Assembly (NCBI GenBank): GCA_030836325.1
Contig: JAURQC010000093.1
Span: 1 to 15,888 of the forward strand
Length of the DNA stretch: 15,888 nt
From: Candidatus Nanopelagicales bacterium
GTDB lineage: Bacteria; Actinomycetota; Actinomycetes; S36-B12
Reading direction: 5' to 3'
A model generated the notes under the pieces. The model searched no databases and was not told where the DNA came from. It worked only from the letters and a program-made list of their open reading frames with translations. The position numbers and the translations under genes were made by a program. Shown here in pieces: positions 6,687-15,888 of the stretch; positions within the stretch are counted from its first letter, which is position 1, and every line of letters starts with the position of its first letter.

Positions 6687-9044
6687 CTAACGCGCCTCGA
6701 GGGACGCCTGCACCGTGGTGCGCACGGCATCGGCGTGGTCGGGGCTCAACGGAGCACCAAGACGGTCCGTCACGAAGAACGCATCCACCACCTCCGAACC
6801 CAAGGTGTCGATCTTGGCGCCTGTCACGAGGCTGTCCGACGCCACCAGGGCAGACGTAATTCGGTGCAAGAGTGCGGGCTCGTCATGTGCGCGAACCTCA
6901 ATCACGGTGTGGTTGGCCGCCGCAGTGTCCACGATGACCTTTGGTGACGCACCTGATGATCGCCCCTCGCGGCCCTCTGACCGCCGCCTGAGCCGATCGG
7001 CCACATCGAGATCCCCTGCGATAGCGGCACGAACATCAGAGGCCATCGCCCGCTCGTCGGGGGGATCACCAAATAGCGGTCGCACGTACCACTCCTGCGC
7101 GGCCCGGCCGCCTTCTGTGCGAATGCGTGCGCCACGAACCTGAAGCCGATGCAAGGTCAACACTCCAGCGACTGTTGCGAGAAGTCCGAACCGGTCTGGA
7201 GCCGAGACCACGATCGAACATCCGTCATCCGCAGGAACCAGCCTCAACGTGGTGTCCCCGGTCTCAGCGAGCGCATCGGCCATGACAGCGGACTGGCCCC
7301 GCTCGTCGCGTAGTTCGGTTGCCTCGCCTCGCATGTGAACCTTGCACTCGTTGACGAGATCCGAGACCAAACGCCGACGCCACGAGGTGCGCACGGACGG
7401 ACCGGTTGCTTGCGCATCGGCCCACGTGAGCGCGTGCAGTAGTTCGAGGGTGTCAACGTCGGCAATTCGGCTCGTGATTGCCTCCACTGTCGCCGGATCT
7501 TCCAGATCCCGACGCGTCGCGACATCGGGCAGGAGCAGGTGCTGGCGAACAAGCACGTCTAGGACGTTTACCTCCTCCTCGGCGAATCCCATGCGTTCGG
7601 CGATGTCTCGGGCCATCTCCGCACCGACGATGCTGTGGTCTCCCGGGTATCCCTTGCCGATGTCATGCAGGAACGCACCGACCAGTAACAGGTCGGGACG
7701 TGAGACGTCACGAGCGCGTTCGGCCGCGTGCACCGTCGTCTCGACTAGGTGTCGATCGACCGTGTACTCGTGCATCGGGTTGCGCTGCGGCAGCGATCGC
7801 ACGGCTTCCCATTCGGGTACGAGCGCAGAGATGATCCCGGCTTGATCCATCGCTTCGAGAACAGGCACCGCCGACTTTCCAGCGCCGAGAAGCGAGACGA
7901 ACGATTGACGAAGATCGTTGTTCCATGGCTCACTGACCGGTATGCACGCCGAAACGCGTTCGACCGTCGCCGGGGCCAGCATCGCCGACGCTTGCGCTGC
8001 GGCAGCTGCCGCCCGCAACACCAGGCCTCGGTCCTCCGCGGGCTTGGCACCGCGCGCCAGCGACACCTCACCCTCGACGAGAACTACTCCCTCAGCGAGT
8101 GGCACTCGTTCTGGACCGTTGTTGTTCGACGACGAACGGCGAGTCAACCGGCGCAGAACCCGGGGTGCCAGGCTCGCGGGCTTCTTGGTTGCACGTAATG
8201 CCCGGTACCACGCTACGTCGCTCGCGTAGGCAATGTCGCGGGCCGCGAGATAGACCGTTCGTAGCAGGTCATCGGCGTTGGCGTCCTCACCAAGCAGGCC
8301 GGACAAGTCCGATGCGATCTCATCGTGGTCTTGCATCGACAAGCGGTCACGGAGCCCTCGCGCATGAAGGGCGTCTCGCACATCGAGGAGGGTGGCAACT
8401 GCTGCGGGCCAACTGGTACGCGGCACTTCGACCGTCCACGAGGCTGCAAGCGCTCGCAACAAGACCGCATCGCGCAGGCCCCCGTAGGCCTCTTTGAGGT
8501 CTGGCTCCAGTAATTGCGCGAGGTCGCCGACGCGGGAGCGGCGTTGTGTCGCAGTTGCGTGAAGTTCAGCAAGCCGGTCCCCCGCGCTAGCCCGCCAATC
8601 TCCCAAAATGCCCGACCTTAAGGACTCACCGAGTTCGATGCTGCCTGCCACGACGCGCGCATCCACCAAACCCAGAACGACTTTAAAGTCATCGCGCGCG
8701 AGAGTGCGAGCTTGGGCGATCGTGCGCACCGAGTGATCCAGCGCGATCTTCGAATCCCACACTGGGTACCAAATCGCCGAGGCAACCTCCTCCACCCGCA
8801 GTGCTGACGGCTCGTGCACCAGCAGGACGTCGATGTCGCTTCCAAGCGACATCTCGCGACGTCCGTAGCCACCGACCGCCACAAGCGCGAACTGCGACGC
8901 ATCTGTCTTGGCCGACTCGACCGCCTCAAGGAACAGTCCCCTCAGCCAAACGTCGGTGGCATCGGACAGCAGCGCTCGGCGCTCGGACCCTGCGAGGTCC
9001 GAGCGCCGAGCGATGTTTTGCCGTTCGTCGGCTAATTGGCCCAT
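6687..9044 (-). CDS. glnD: PII nucleotidyltransferase/deadenylylating enzyme GlnD
   Basis: GlnD adds and removes a nucleotide on the T-loop tyrosine of PII according to nitrogen status. Enterobacteria use UMP; actinobacterial GlnD is known to adenylylate. The 785-residue protein (start ATG 9044, MGQLADERQN) has the nucleotidyltransferase motif GGYGRRE at 58-64 with the metal-binding SDID at 69-72. A PII-modifying helical region follows, then an HD domain with MHEYTVDRH at 424-432 and FLHDIGKG at 458-465. Two ACT domains, which sense glutamine, lie near 610-665 (VSAPDRFGLLATVAGVL) and 712-760 (VRAHDEPALLHRITSAL). The start lies four bases after the glnB stop, with GGAGG about 12 bases upstream. 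The frame is open to 9155, but that overlaps glnB and is arginine-rich. It is the last gene of amtB-glnB-glnD. Confidence 0.96.
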   Translation of the reverse strand: MGQLADERQNIARRSDLAGSERRALLSDATDVWLRGLFLEAVESAKTDASQFALVAVGGYGRREMSLGSDIDVLLVHEPSALRVEEVASAIWYPVWDSKIALDHSVRTIAQARTLARDDFKVVLGLVDARVVAGSIELGESLRSGILGDWRASAGDRLAELHATATQRRSRVGDLAQLLEPDLKEAYGGLRDAVLLRALAASWTVEVPRTSWPAAVATLLDVRDALHARGLRDRLSMQDHDEIASDLSGLLGEDANADDLLRTVYLAARDIAYASDVAWYRALRATKKPASLAPRVLRRLTRRSSSNNNGPERVPLAEGVVLVEGEVSLARGAKPAEDRGLVLRAAAAAAQASAMLAPATVERVSACIPVSEPWNNDLRQSFVSLLGAGKSAVPVLEAMDQAGIISALVPEWEAVRSLPQRNPMHEYTVDRHLVETTVHAAERARDVSRPDLLLVGAFLHDIGKGYPGDHSIVGAEMARDIAERMGFAEEEVNVLDVLVRQHLLLPDVATRRDLEDPATVEAITSRIADVDTLELLHALTWADAQATGPSVRTSWRRRLVSDLVNECKVHMRGEATELRDERGQSAVMADALAETGDTTLRLVPADDGCSIVVSAPDRFGLLATVAGVLTLHRLQVRGARIRTEGGRAAQEWYVRPLFGDPPDERAMASDVRAAIAGDLDVADRLRRRSEGREGRSSGASPKVIVDTAAANHTVIEVRAHDEPALLHRITSALVASDSLVTGAKIDTLGSEVVDAFFVTDRLGAPLSPDHADAVRTTVQASLEAR

Positions 9045-9048
9045 CGAG

Positions 9049-10688
<1,640 letters not shown>

Positions 10689-10722
10689 ATGAGGTACCTC
10701 CTGTTGTGTGGCCCTATCGGCG

Positions 10723-10779
10723 CTTACAGTGGAGGTCCGGAGTTTCGGTAAGTGACGTTCGACGTTTCACTTGGGTGAC
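10723..10779 (-). promoter_or_regulatory. GlnR-type tandem operator and candidate amtB promoter
   Basis: Read on the minus strand, the amtB leader holds GTCAC-n6-GAAAC (plus-strand 10764-10779) followed by GTCAC-n5-GAAAC (10742-10756); the two GAAAC elements are exactly 22 bases apart. The actinobacterial GlnR box is known as tandem GTnAC-n6-GAAAC-type half-sites with about 22-base spacing, and amtB is a classic GlnR target. The second half-site has a five-base spacer, one short of consensus. A weak -35/-10 pair, TTACCG-17-TGTAAG (the latter at 10723-10728), would place the box over the -35 region. The operator is well supported by pattern and context; the hexamers are tentative. The regulator gene is not in the window. 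Confidence 0.7.
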
Positions 10780-10780
10780 G

Positions 10781-10805
10781 AAAGCGCCCATTGTGTTTCG
10801 GGCGC
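10781..10805 (-). terminator. Hairpin with short T tract, end of ftsY unit
   Basis: A six-base GC stem, GCGCCC and GGGCGC with a ten-base loop (arms 10784-10789 and 10800-10805), is followed on the minus strand by TTT. It lies about 31 bases after the ftsY stop and ends right beside the GlnR-like box. The stem is strong but the T tract is short, so this is a moderate terminator candidate that would separate smc-ftsY from the nitrogen operon. Confidence 0.5.
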
Positions 10806-10820
10806 GTTACATCTGCTGAC

Positions 10821-10835
10821 CAGGAACATCTCCTG
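10821..10835 (-). other. Small hairpin abutting the ftsY stop
   Basis: A five-base inverted repeat, CAGGA and TCCTG with a five-base loop, begins one base after the ftsY stop codon. Together with the GC hairpin further downstream it makes two small stem-loops in the ftsY 3' region. It is short enough to be chance. Confidence 0.25.
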
Positions 10836-10836
10836 A

Positions 10837-12054
10837 CTAGGACAGCAAGGCTTCAACAAATTCGGTCGGCTCGAAGGGGGCCAAATCGTCCGGACCCTCC
10901 CCTAGGCCCACCAACTTCACGGGAACGCCGAGTTCCCTTTGCACGGACACCACGATGCCGCCCTTGGCCGTCCCATCCAACTTGGTCAGCACAATGCCGC
11001 TGACATCCACAACTTCAGCGAACACCCGTGCCTGAACGAGCCCGTTTTGACCCGTCGTTGCGTCGAGAACCAACAGGACCTCGTCAACCTCGCTGTTCTT
11101 CTCAACGACGCGCTTGACCTTGCCGAGTTCGTCCATAAGTCCGGTCTTGGTGTGCAGGCGACCGGCAGTGTCGATGACCACCGCATCTACACCGGCCTTA
11201 GCCGCAACGTCTACTGCCTCAAAGGCAACCGATGCCGGATCCCCGCCTTCGGGCCCACGAACGACGACAGCACCAACACGATCACCCCAGGTCTGCAATT
11301 GCTCGGCCGCTGCTGCACGGAACGTATCCGCAGCACCGAGAAGGACTGTGCGATCGTCAGCCACGAGCACGCGGGCGAGTTTCCCGCTGGTAGTGGTCTT
11401 GCCTGTGCCATTGACGCCGACGACAAGGATCACTGCCGGGCGACCGCTGGCCTTGGTCGTCAGTGAACGATCCATCTGCGGATCCACCAACGTCAGCAAC
11501 TCGCTACGCAGCAGAGCCCGAACCGTTTCAGTGTCCCGTGCTCCTTCAACCTGGATCCGGGTCCGAAGTCGATCCATGAGCTCGGTCGTCGCTGCAACCC
11601 CGAGATCAGCGGTGAGCAGCACCTCCTCGACTTCGTCCCAGGTGTCGTCGTTGATGTCGTCACGTGAGAGCAGAGCCAGCAAGCCCTTGCCTAGGGTGTT
11701 GTTCGAGCGCGCAAGACGCTCGCGCAACCGGTGCAGGCGACCTTTGGTCGGCTCCGGAATCTCGACTTCCCAGATACCCGGTTCTTCCAACTCCTCGGGC
11801 GCGGTCGGTTCCTCGACAGGAACCTCCACAGGGCGGTCGAGCACACTCGTACCGACGTCGGTAACCCCTCGCCGCTCGGTGTCCCTGGGGACCGAATCGT
11901 CATCGCCGACCCCCGGGGCGTAGTCAATGCCCGGTCGTGGCTTCGCAGGAGGCGCGGGCTTGGAGCCACGACGCCGAACGAGCGCGATGCTCGCACCGAT
12001 AACGAATCCCAAAAGGACGACGGCGATGACGAGATACCAGGTCAAGGACTCCAT
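10837..12054 (-). CDS. ftsY: Signal recognition particle receptor FtsY
   Basis: FtsY is the membrane-associated GTPase that pairs with Ffh and hands ribosomes to the Sec translocon. The 405-residue product starts MESLTWYLVIAVVLLG, and residues 3-26 form a membrane segment, as in many actinobacterial FtsY, followed by an acidic linker (EEPTAPEELEEPG) to about 100. The N domain follows (LRERLARSNNTLGKG near 110-125), then the G domain with GVNGTGKTTT at 213-222, DTFRAAA at 243-249, DTAGR at 295-299 and TKLDG at 357-361. The ATG at 12054 gives the expected N-terminal helix; a TTG eight codons upstream is also open but adds only charged residues. A weak GAGAGA precedes the ATG. The gene lies 51 bases after smc, a common actinobacterial pairing, and is probably co-transcribed with it. 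Confidence 0.97.
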   Translation of the reverse strand: MESLTWYLVIAVVLLGFVIGASIALVRRRGSKPAPPAKPRPGIDYAPGVGDDDSVPRDTERRGVTDVGTSVLDRPVEVPVEEPTAPEELEEPGIWEVEIPEPTKGRLHRLRERLARSNNTLGKGLLALLSRDDINDDTWDEVEEVLLTADLGVAATTELMDRLRTRIQVEGARDTETVRALLRSELLTLVDPQMDRSLTTKASGRPAVILVVGVNGTGKTTTSGKLARVLVADDRTVLLGAADTFRAAAAEQLQTWGDRVGAVVVRGPEGGDPASVAFEAVDVAAKAGVDAVVIDTAGRLHTKTGLMDELGKVKRVVEKNSEVDEVLLVLDATTGQNGLVQARVFAEVVDVSGIVLTKLDGTAKGGIVVSVQRELGVPVKLVGLGEGPDDLAPFEPTEFVEALLS

Positions 12055-12105
12055 GGCGACATTCTCTCGCAGGCGCAACCAGCGCCCGCGGGCCCCGTTC
12101 CGGTG

Positions 12106-15100
12106 TCAGGCGCTAACGGCTTCGCGGATGCGCTGTCCGATTACCTGGGTCACGCCATCTCCACGCATCGATACGCCGTACAGAGCATCGGCAATTTCCA
12201 TCGTGCGCTTTTGGTGCGTGATCACGATCAGCTGGGAACTATCGCGCAGTTCCTCAATCATGTCGATCAGGCGGCCGAGGTTAACGTCGTCGAGGGCCGC
12301 CTCAACCTCGTCGAGAACGTAGAACGGACTCGGACGGGACTTGAAGAGCGCGACGAGGAACGCCACGGCGGTCAGACTGCGCTCACCACCGGAGAGCAAG
12401 GACAGGCGCTTGACCCGCTTACCGGGCGGGCGGGCTTCGACGTCGATGCCCGTGGTGAGCATGTTGCTCGGATCAGTGAGGATCAAACGGCCTTCTCCAC
12501 CGGGGAAGAGCCGAGCGAACACCTGCTCGAATTCGCGCTCCACATCCCTATACGCCTCGGTGAACACCTGCTCGACCCGCTCGTCGACCTCCTTGACGAT
12601 GTCGAGAAGGTCATCGCGGGAGCGCTTGATGTCGTCGAGTTGCTCAGTCAGGAAGCGATGACGCTCCTCCATCGCCGCGTACTCCTCAAGCGCGAGCGGG
12701 TTGACCCTGCCCAGGAGCGCTAGGCCACGTTCGGCTTCCTTTAGTCGCTTCTCTTGTTCGGCGCGAACGTAGGGATACGGCTCCGGTTCGGGCTCACCCT
12801 CGGGAATCTCATCCCCTGGTGCCCGAGGAGACGGCGGCACCATCTGATCGGGTCCGTACTCGACAACAAGGATGTCGGCTTCCACGCCGTACTCCTCAAG
12901 GCCCTTGGTCTCGATCTGTTCGATGCGCATGCGCTGTTCCGCCCGCGCGAGTTCGTCACGGTGGACGCTGTCGCGCAGCCCCTCGGCTTCGGTGGCCAAA
13001 GTGCGCAGTTGTTCTCGGATGACAGACAGTTCCTCAGTCCGTTCACGCGCGGAGCGCTGATACTCGTTACGCCGGTGCTGCGCGTGGACTACTGACGTCT
13101 CGACGTGCGAGCGAACAACACCTACGGCCTTAACGATGGCCTCAGCCACGACCAGATCGCGGGCACGGCGCTCGCGACGCTCCTGTGCCGCGCGACGCGC
13201 CTGGCGTTCGGCTTCGGCGTCGGCCTCAAGTGATGACGCCCGTTCGGTTACAGCGGATTTCCGCTCCTCTGCGGTGCGCATTGCCAATCGCGCATCGACC
13301 TCAGACTGACGCGCCGCTTGAGCTGCCGTCTGAAGTTCTGGACGCCGGTCTTGACCAGGATCCTCTTGCGGCTGTTCCTGCATCACCCGGAGTCGTTGTT
13401 GGAGTTCGGCGAGTTGTGCCTCGTCTTGCGCAAGAGCCTCGGTGGCAGCCGTCAGGGCTTGGTCCAGGCGCTCGGCCTCGGCCGTTGCCGCACGCGACGT
13501 CTGACCTAGTTGCCCCAATTGCTCGGCCACAGCGGCCATCTGCGCATCGGATTCGTGCAGGCGTTTGAGGGTGCCCTCGACCCCAGCGGACGCTGCCTGC
13601 TGCCGATCGCGAGCAGCAGCCAAGTCGAAGCGCAACCGCTCGGCCTGCTGCGTAAGCGTCTGCAGTTGAGCGTTGGCTTGCTCGTATGCGGCCTGCACCT
13701 CGACTAGAGAGTCGCTAACGCTCGAACCACCGCGGATGGTTCCTCGTGCTACGACGTCACCGGCGCGGGTAACCCAGGTGAGATTCGATGATGCCCGGTG
13801 GCCGGCGATAGCTGAGTCGACATCGTCGACGAGCACTGCGTTGGCTAGGAGGGCATCCACCACCGGACGCATGAGTTCTTCACTACGAACGTGGTCGCGG
13901 AGCCAGCGCCCACCCATCGGCGCCGGCACTGTCGAAGCTGACGCCGCCGACGGCTCATCGACGATAACCAGAGCCGCACGTCCACCGTCGGATTCCTTCA
14001 GCACGGCCAACGCGTCGACGGCCGTAGACTGACCTCGAACCACGATGGCGTCGGCGAGGTCACCCAGGACCGCTGCGACCGCATGCTCGGCACCACCATC
14101 GATGTGGATCTGCTCGGCGAGTGCACCCACAACTCCCGGAAGCGATGCGCCCATGACAATCGAGCCAGCATCGCTGCGCTTGAGGCTGAGTTCTAATGCC
14201 TGAGACGTCGCTTCCGCCGCCGCACGCTCGCGCTCGATACGTCCCTCGTCCTGCCGCAAGCGTTCGACCTCGGCGTCAGCGGTCTCCAGCGCAGATTCAG
14301 CCTGCGCGTGGGCTTCGTCAAGTCCGACCTCACCTTGATCAAGCCCAACGATGTCGACCTCAACACGAGCAAATTCACGCTGAGCCGTCGCGGCCCGTTC
14401 GCGGGCTTCGCTGACTTGACCTTCGAGCCGGGAAATCTCCGCCGCCCGGGCGTCCCTGCGCGATGTGGCGGCGTTGACTTTGCCTTCGGTAGTCGCAAGA
14501 CCCTCGCGACGATCGGCGATCGCGGCTTCAATGGCCTCGATGCGACGTTGTTCGGCAGCCAACTCGTCCTCGGAGCGATGCCGAGCGGACTCTGCATCTG
14601 CCAGGGCATCTCGCAAGCCTTCAACCTCGCGCCCGAGCTCGAACTCTTGGGCCCGCAGCGAACGCGCTTCAGCATCGAGCTGCTCGGGATCACGGCCCGC
14701 CACGGCTAGCTCTTCTTCCTCTGGCTGCAGATGTCGAACAGTGGCGCGGGCGAGTTGATCAAGGCCGTGGAAGCGTTCTTGAGCAGCGGATAATGCAAAC
14801 CAGGTGTCTTGGGCCTGTGAGAGCAAGGGCGCTTCTTCGCGTTCCATCTCATCCGCTGCCTGTTCGCGGGCCTGGAGTTCGGCGATCGCAGATTCGACCT
14901 TGGCCTGACGCTCGCGCAAAGCAGTTTCGTCAGCGACCTCGGTCTCGAGGGTGTGACGGGCTTGGACGAGGTCGTCGGCCAGCAAGCGCAACCGCGAGTC
15001 CCGGACGTCGGTTTGGATGACGACGGCTCGACGGGCGACCTCTGCCTGCTTGCCCAGCGGCTTCAACTGTCGTCGTAGTTCGGTGGTCAGGTCTTGCAAA

Positions 15101-15669
15101 CGCGTCAGATTGCCTTCCATCGCGTCTAACTTGCGCAGCGCCTTCTCCTTGCGCTTGCGGTGCTTTAGGACACCTGCGGCTTCTTCAACGAAGCCGCGAC
15201 GGTCTTCAGGGGTCGCATGAAGAATCGAGTCGAGTTGACCCTGCCCAACGATCACGTGCATCTCGCGACCAATGCCCGAGTCCGACAGCAACTCCTGGAT
15301 ATCGAGCAAGCGACACGTCTCGCCGTTGATCGCGTACTCAGAGCCGCCGTTGCGGAACAGCGTGCGGGAGATCGTGACCTCGGAGTAGTCGATCGGCAGC
15401 GCGCCATCGGTGTTGTCGATCGTCAGCGACACTTCGGCTCGACCCAGAGGTGCGCGGCCGGACGTGCCAGAGAAGATGACGTCTTCCATCTTGCCGCCGC
15501 GCAGACTCTTTGCTCCCTGCTCGCCCATGACCCAGGCGAGGGCGTCGACGACGTTGGACTTGCCCGAACCATTGGGGCCAACCACACAGGTAACGCCGGG
15601 CTCGAACTCCAGCGACGTGGAAGAGGCAAAGGACTTGAAGCCCTTCAGGGTGAGCGACTTCAGATGCAC
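12106..15669 (-). CDS. smc: Chromosome partition protein SMC
   Basis: SMC is the ATPase of bacterial condensin, which loads near the origin with ScpA/ScpB and helps fold and separate the chromosome. The 1187-residue product starts (GTG 15669) as MHLKSLTLKGFKSF and has Walker A GPNGSGKS at 31-38 and GEQGAKSLRGGKMEDVIF just after. A long coiled coil rich in E, R, A and Q follows, then a hinge in the middle (GVVGALAEQIHIDGGAEHAV), a second coil, and a proline/acid-rich loop (VPPSPRAPGDEIPEGEPEP). The C-terminal head carries LLSGGERSLTAVAF at 1091-1104 and Walker B FYVLDEVEAALDD from 1116. Length is typical. GGAG lies about 11 bases before the GTG. The frame stays open 38 codons further through a repeat region, but family members start at the HLKSL segment, so GTG was chosen. 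Confidence 0.98.
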   Translation of the reverse strand: MHLKSLTLKGFKSFASSTSLEFEPGVTCVVGPNGSGKSNVVDALAWVMGEQGAKSLRGGKMEDVIFSGTSGRAPLGRAEVSLTIDNTDGALPIDYSEVTISRTLFRNGGSEYAINGETCRLLDIQELLSDSGIGREMHVIVGQGQLDSILHATPEDRRGFVEEAAGVLKHRKRKEKALRKLDAMEGNLTRLQDLTTELRRQLKPLGKQAEVARRAVVIQTDVRDSRLRLLADDLVQARHTLETEVADETALRERQAKVESAIAELQAREQAADEMEREEAPLLSQAQDTWFALSAAQERFHGLDQLARATVRHLQPEEEELAVAGRDPEQLDAEARSLRAQEFELGREVEGLRDALADAESARHRSEDELAAEQRRIEAIEAAIADRREGLATTEGKVNAATSRRDARAAEISRLEGQVSEARERAATAQREFARVEVDIVGLDQGEVGLDEAHAQAESALETADAEVERLRQDEGRIERERAAAEATSQALELSLKRSDAGSIVMGASLPGVVGALAEQIHIDGGAEHAVAAVLGDLADAIVVRGQSTAVDALAVLKESDGGRAALVIVDEPSAASASTVPAPMGGRWLRDHVRSEELMRPVVDALLANAVLVDDVDSAIAGHRASSNLTWVTRAGDVVARGTIRGGSSVSDSLVEVQAAYEQANAQLQTLTQQAERLRFDLAAARDRQQAASAGVEGTLKRLHESDAQMAAVAEQLGQLGQTSRAATAEAERLDQALTAATEALAQDEAQLAELQQRLRVMQEQPQEDPGQDRRPELQTAAQAARQSEVDARLAMRTAEERKSAVTERASSLEADAEAERQARRAAQERRERRARDLVVAEAIVKAVGVVRSHVETSVVHAQHRRNEYQRSARERTEELSVIREQLRTLATEAEGLRDSVHRDELARAEQRMRIEQIETKGLEEYGVEADILVVEYGPDQMVPPSPRAPGDEIPEGEPEPEPYPYVRAEQEKRLKEAERGLALLGRVNPLALEEYAAMEERHRFLTEQLDDIKRSRDDLLDIVKEVDERVEQVFTEAYRDVEREFEQVFARLFPGGEGRLILTDPSNMLTTGIDVEARPPGKRVKRLSLLSGGERSLTAVAFLVALFKSRPSPFYVLDEVEAALDDVNLGRLIDMIEELRDSSQLIVITHQKRTMEIADALYGVSMRGDGVTQVIGQRIREAVSA

Positions 15670-15699
15670 GGGTCGAACAGCTCCATTCGAGTGCGTTCC

Positions 15700-15774
15700 C
15701 GCCGGAGCGGGAAACTGGCCTGGGGGAAGGCGCGTTTCGGGGAAGTCGCGTCTGGGGAAGGCGCATCTAGGAAA
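15700..15774 (-). repeat. Five-unit 15-bp tandem repeat in the smc leader
   Basis: On the minus strand five consecutive 15-base units begin TTTCC, TTCCC, TTCCC, CTTCC and TTTCC; the best-matching pair is TTCCCCAGACGCGAC and its neighbour TTCCCCGAAACGCGC. The period is exactly 15 bases over 75 bases, ending 30 bases before the smc GTG. If read in the smc frame it would encode a pentapeptide repeat (FPRCA, FPRRD, FPETR, LPPGQ, FPAPA), but the smc start downstream makes translation unlikely. It may be a cluster of protein-binding sites or a slippage-prone leader. Confidence 0.7.
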
Positions 15775-15888
15775 GACACGCAAGTCGCGAGACGATGCTA
15801 CCCACGGCGAGGGTGAAGGCTACGTCCCCACGCGGCCGGGTCAGCACGTATCCGGGAGAAACGACGTCGCCCCCGGCGAAACCTGGGG
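15767..15888 (-). CDS. Unidentified protein, C-terminal fragment
   Basis: A frame open from the window edge ends at TAG 15767-15769, giving 39 residues that begin PGFAGGDVVSPGYVLTR and continue GDVAFTLAVGSIVSRL. Codon third positions are GC-rich, in keeping with the neighbours, and the other two minus-strand frames are either stopped early or give an arginine-rich peptide. It could be the end of the gene upstream of smc. The GYVLTRPRGDVAFTLAV stretch looks faintly like the last strands of a serine beta-lactamase/penicillin-binding fold, but this is too short to identify. The stop falls inside the first unit of the 15-bp repeat. Confidence 0.4.
   Translation of the reverse strand, partial: PGFAGGDVVSPGYVLTRPRGDVAFTLAVGSIVSRLACLS

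Noticed and set aside
12084..12093. Palindrome GCCCGCGGGC in the smc-ftsY gap
   Set aside because: A ten-base GC palindrome with no loop is expected by chance in this composition and lacks a T tract, so it was not called a terminator.
11731..12723. Long plus-strand open frame opposite ftsY and smc
   Set aside because: It is a shadow of GC-rich coding DNA: the minus strand carries clear ftsY and smc motifs, and the plus-strand product lacks any recognisable domain.
15670..15783. N-terminal extension of SMC by 38 residues from a TTG
   Set aside because: The added part is a proline/phenylalanine repeat with no counterpart in SMC, the family begins at the HLKSL segment, and GGAG precedes the GTG at 15669.

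Overview
The window reads as a housekeeping stretch of an actinobacterial (Actinomycetota) chromosome. Evidence is the fairly high G+C (about 60% by eye, not computed), frequent GTG/TTG starts, the actinobacterial style of Ffh, S16, FtsY and SMC, and above all the gene order. All convincing genes lie on the minus strand. In transcription order they are: an unidentified gene end, smc, ftsY, amtB, glnB, glnD, ffh, rpsP, khpA, rimM, trmD, rplS, two adjacent lepB genes, rnhB, and the start of a B3/4-domain-like gene cut by the window edge. I cannot name a genus.

Region by region. At 15888-12106 a short unidentified C-terminus is followed by a repeat-rich leader and smc (chromosome organisation). 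At 12054-10837 is ftsY, the SRP receptor, followed by small hairpins. At 10688-6687 is a tight nitrogen-control operon, amtB-glnB-glnD (ammonium channel, PII signal protein, PII-modifying enzyme). It is preceded by a tandem GlnR-type operator, the clearest regulatory signal here. At 6631-5057 is ffh, the SRP GTPase, followed by a long hairpin. At 4797-2736 is the ribosome/tRNA maturation operon rpsP-khpA-rimM-trmD, with one-base stop/start overlaps at two of its junctions. At 2554-162 are rplS, two signal peptidase I genes and rnhB, again tightly packed.

Functionally the window joins three themes: co-translational export (Ffh targets, FtsY receives, LepB cleaves signal peptides), ribosome and tRNA maturation (S16, KhpA, RimM, TrmD, L19), and nitrogen sensing. 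All of this agrees with known actinobacterial synteny, and I see no undescribed multi-gene system. No tRNA, rRNA, CRISPR array, insertion sequence or phage gene is visible, and no gap between genes exceeds 300 bases. The items worth a second look are small: the GlnR-like tandem box, a 15-bp tandem repeat in the smc leader, an 11-residue repeat in the S16 tail, the ffh/rpsP hairpin, and the lepB duplication.
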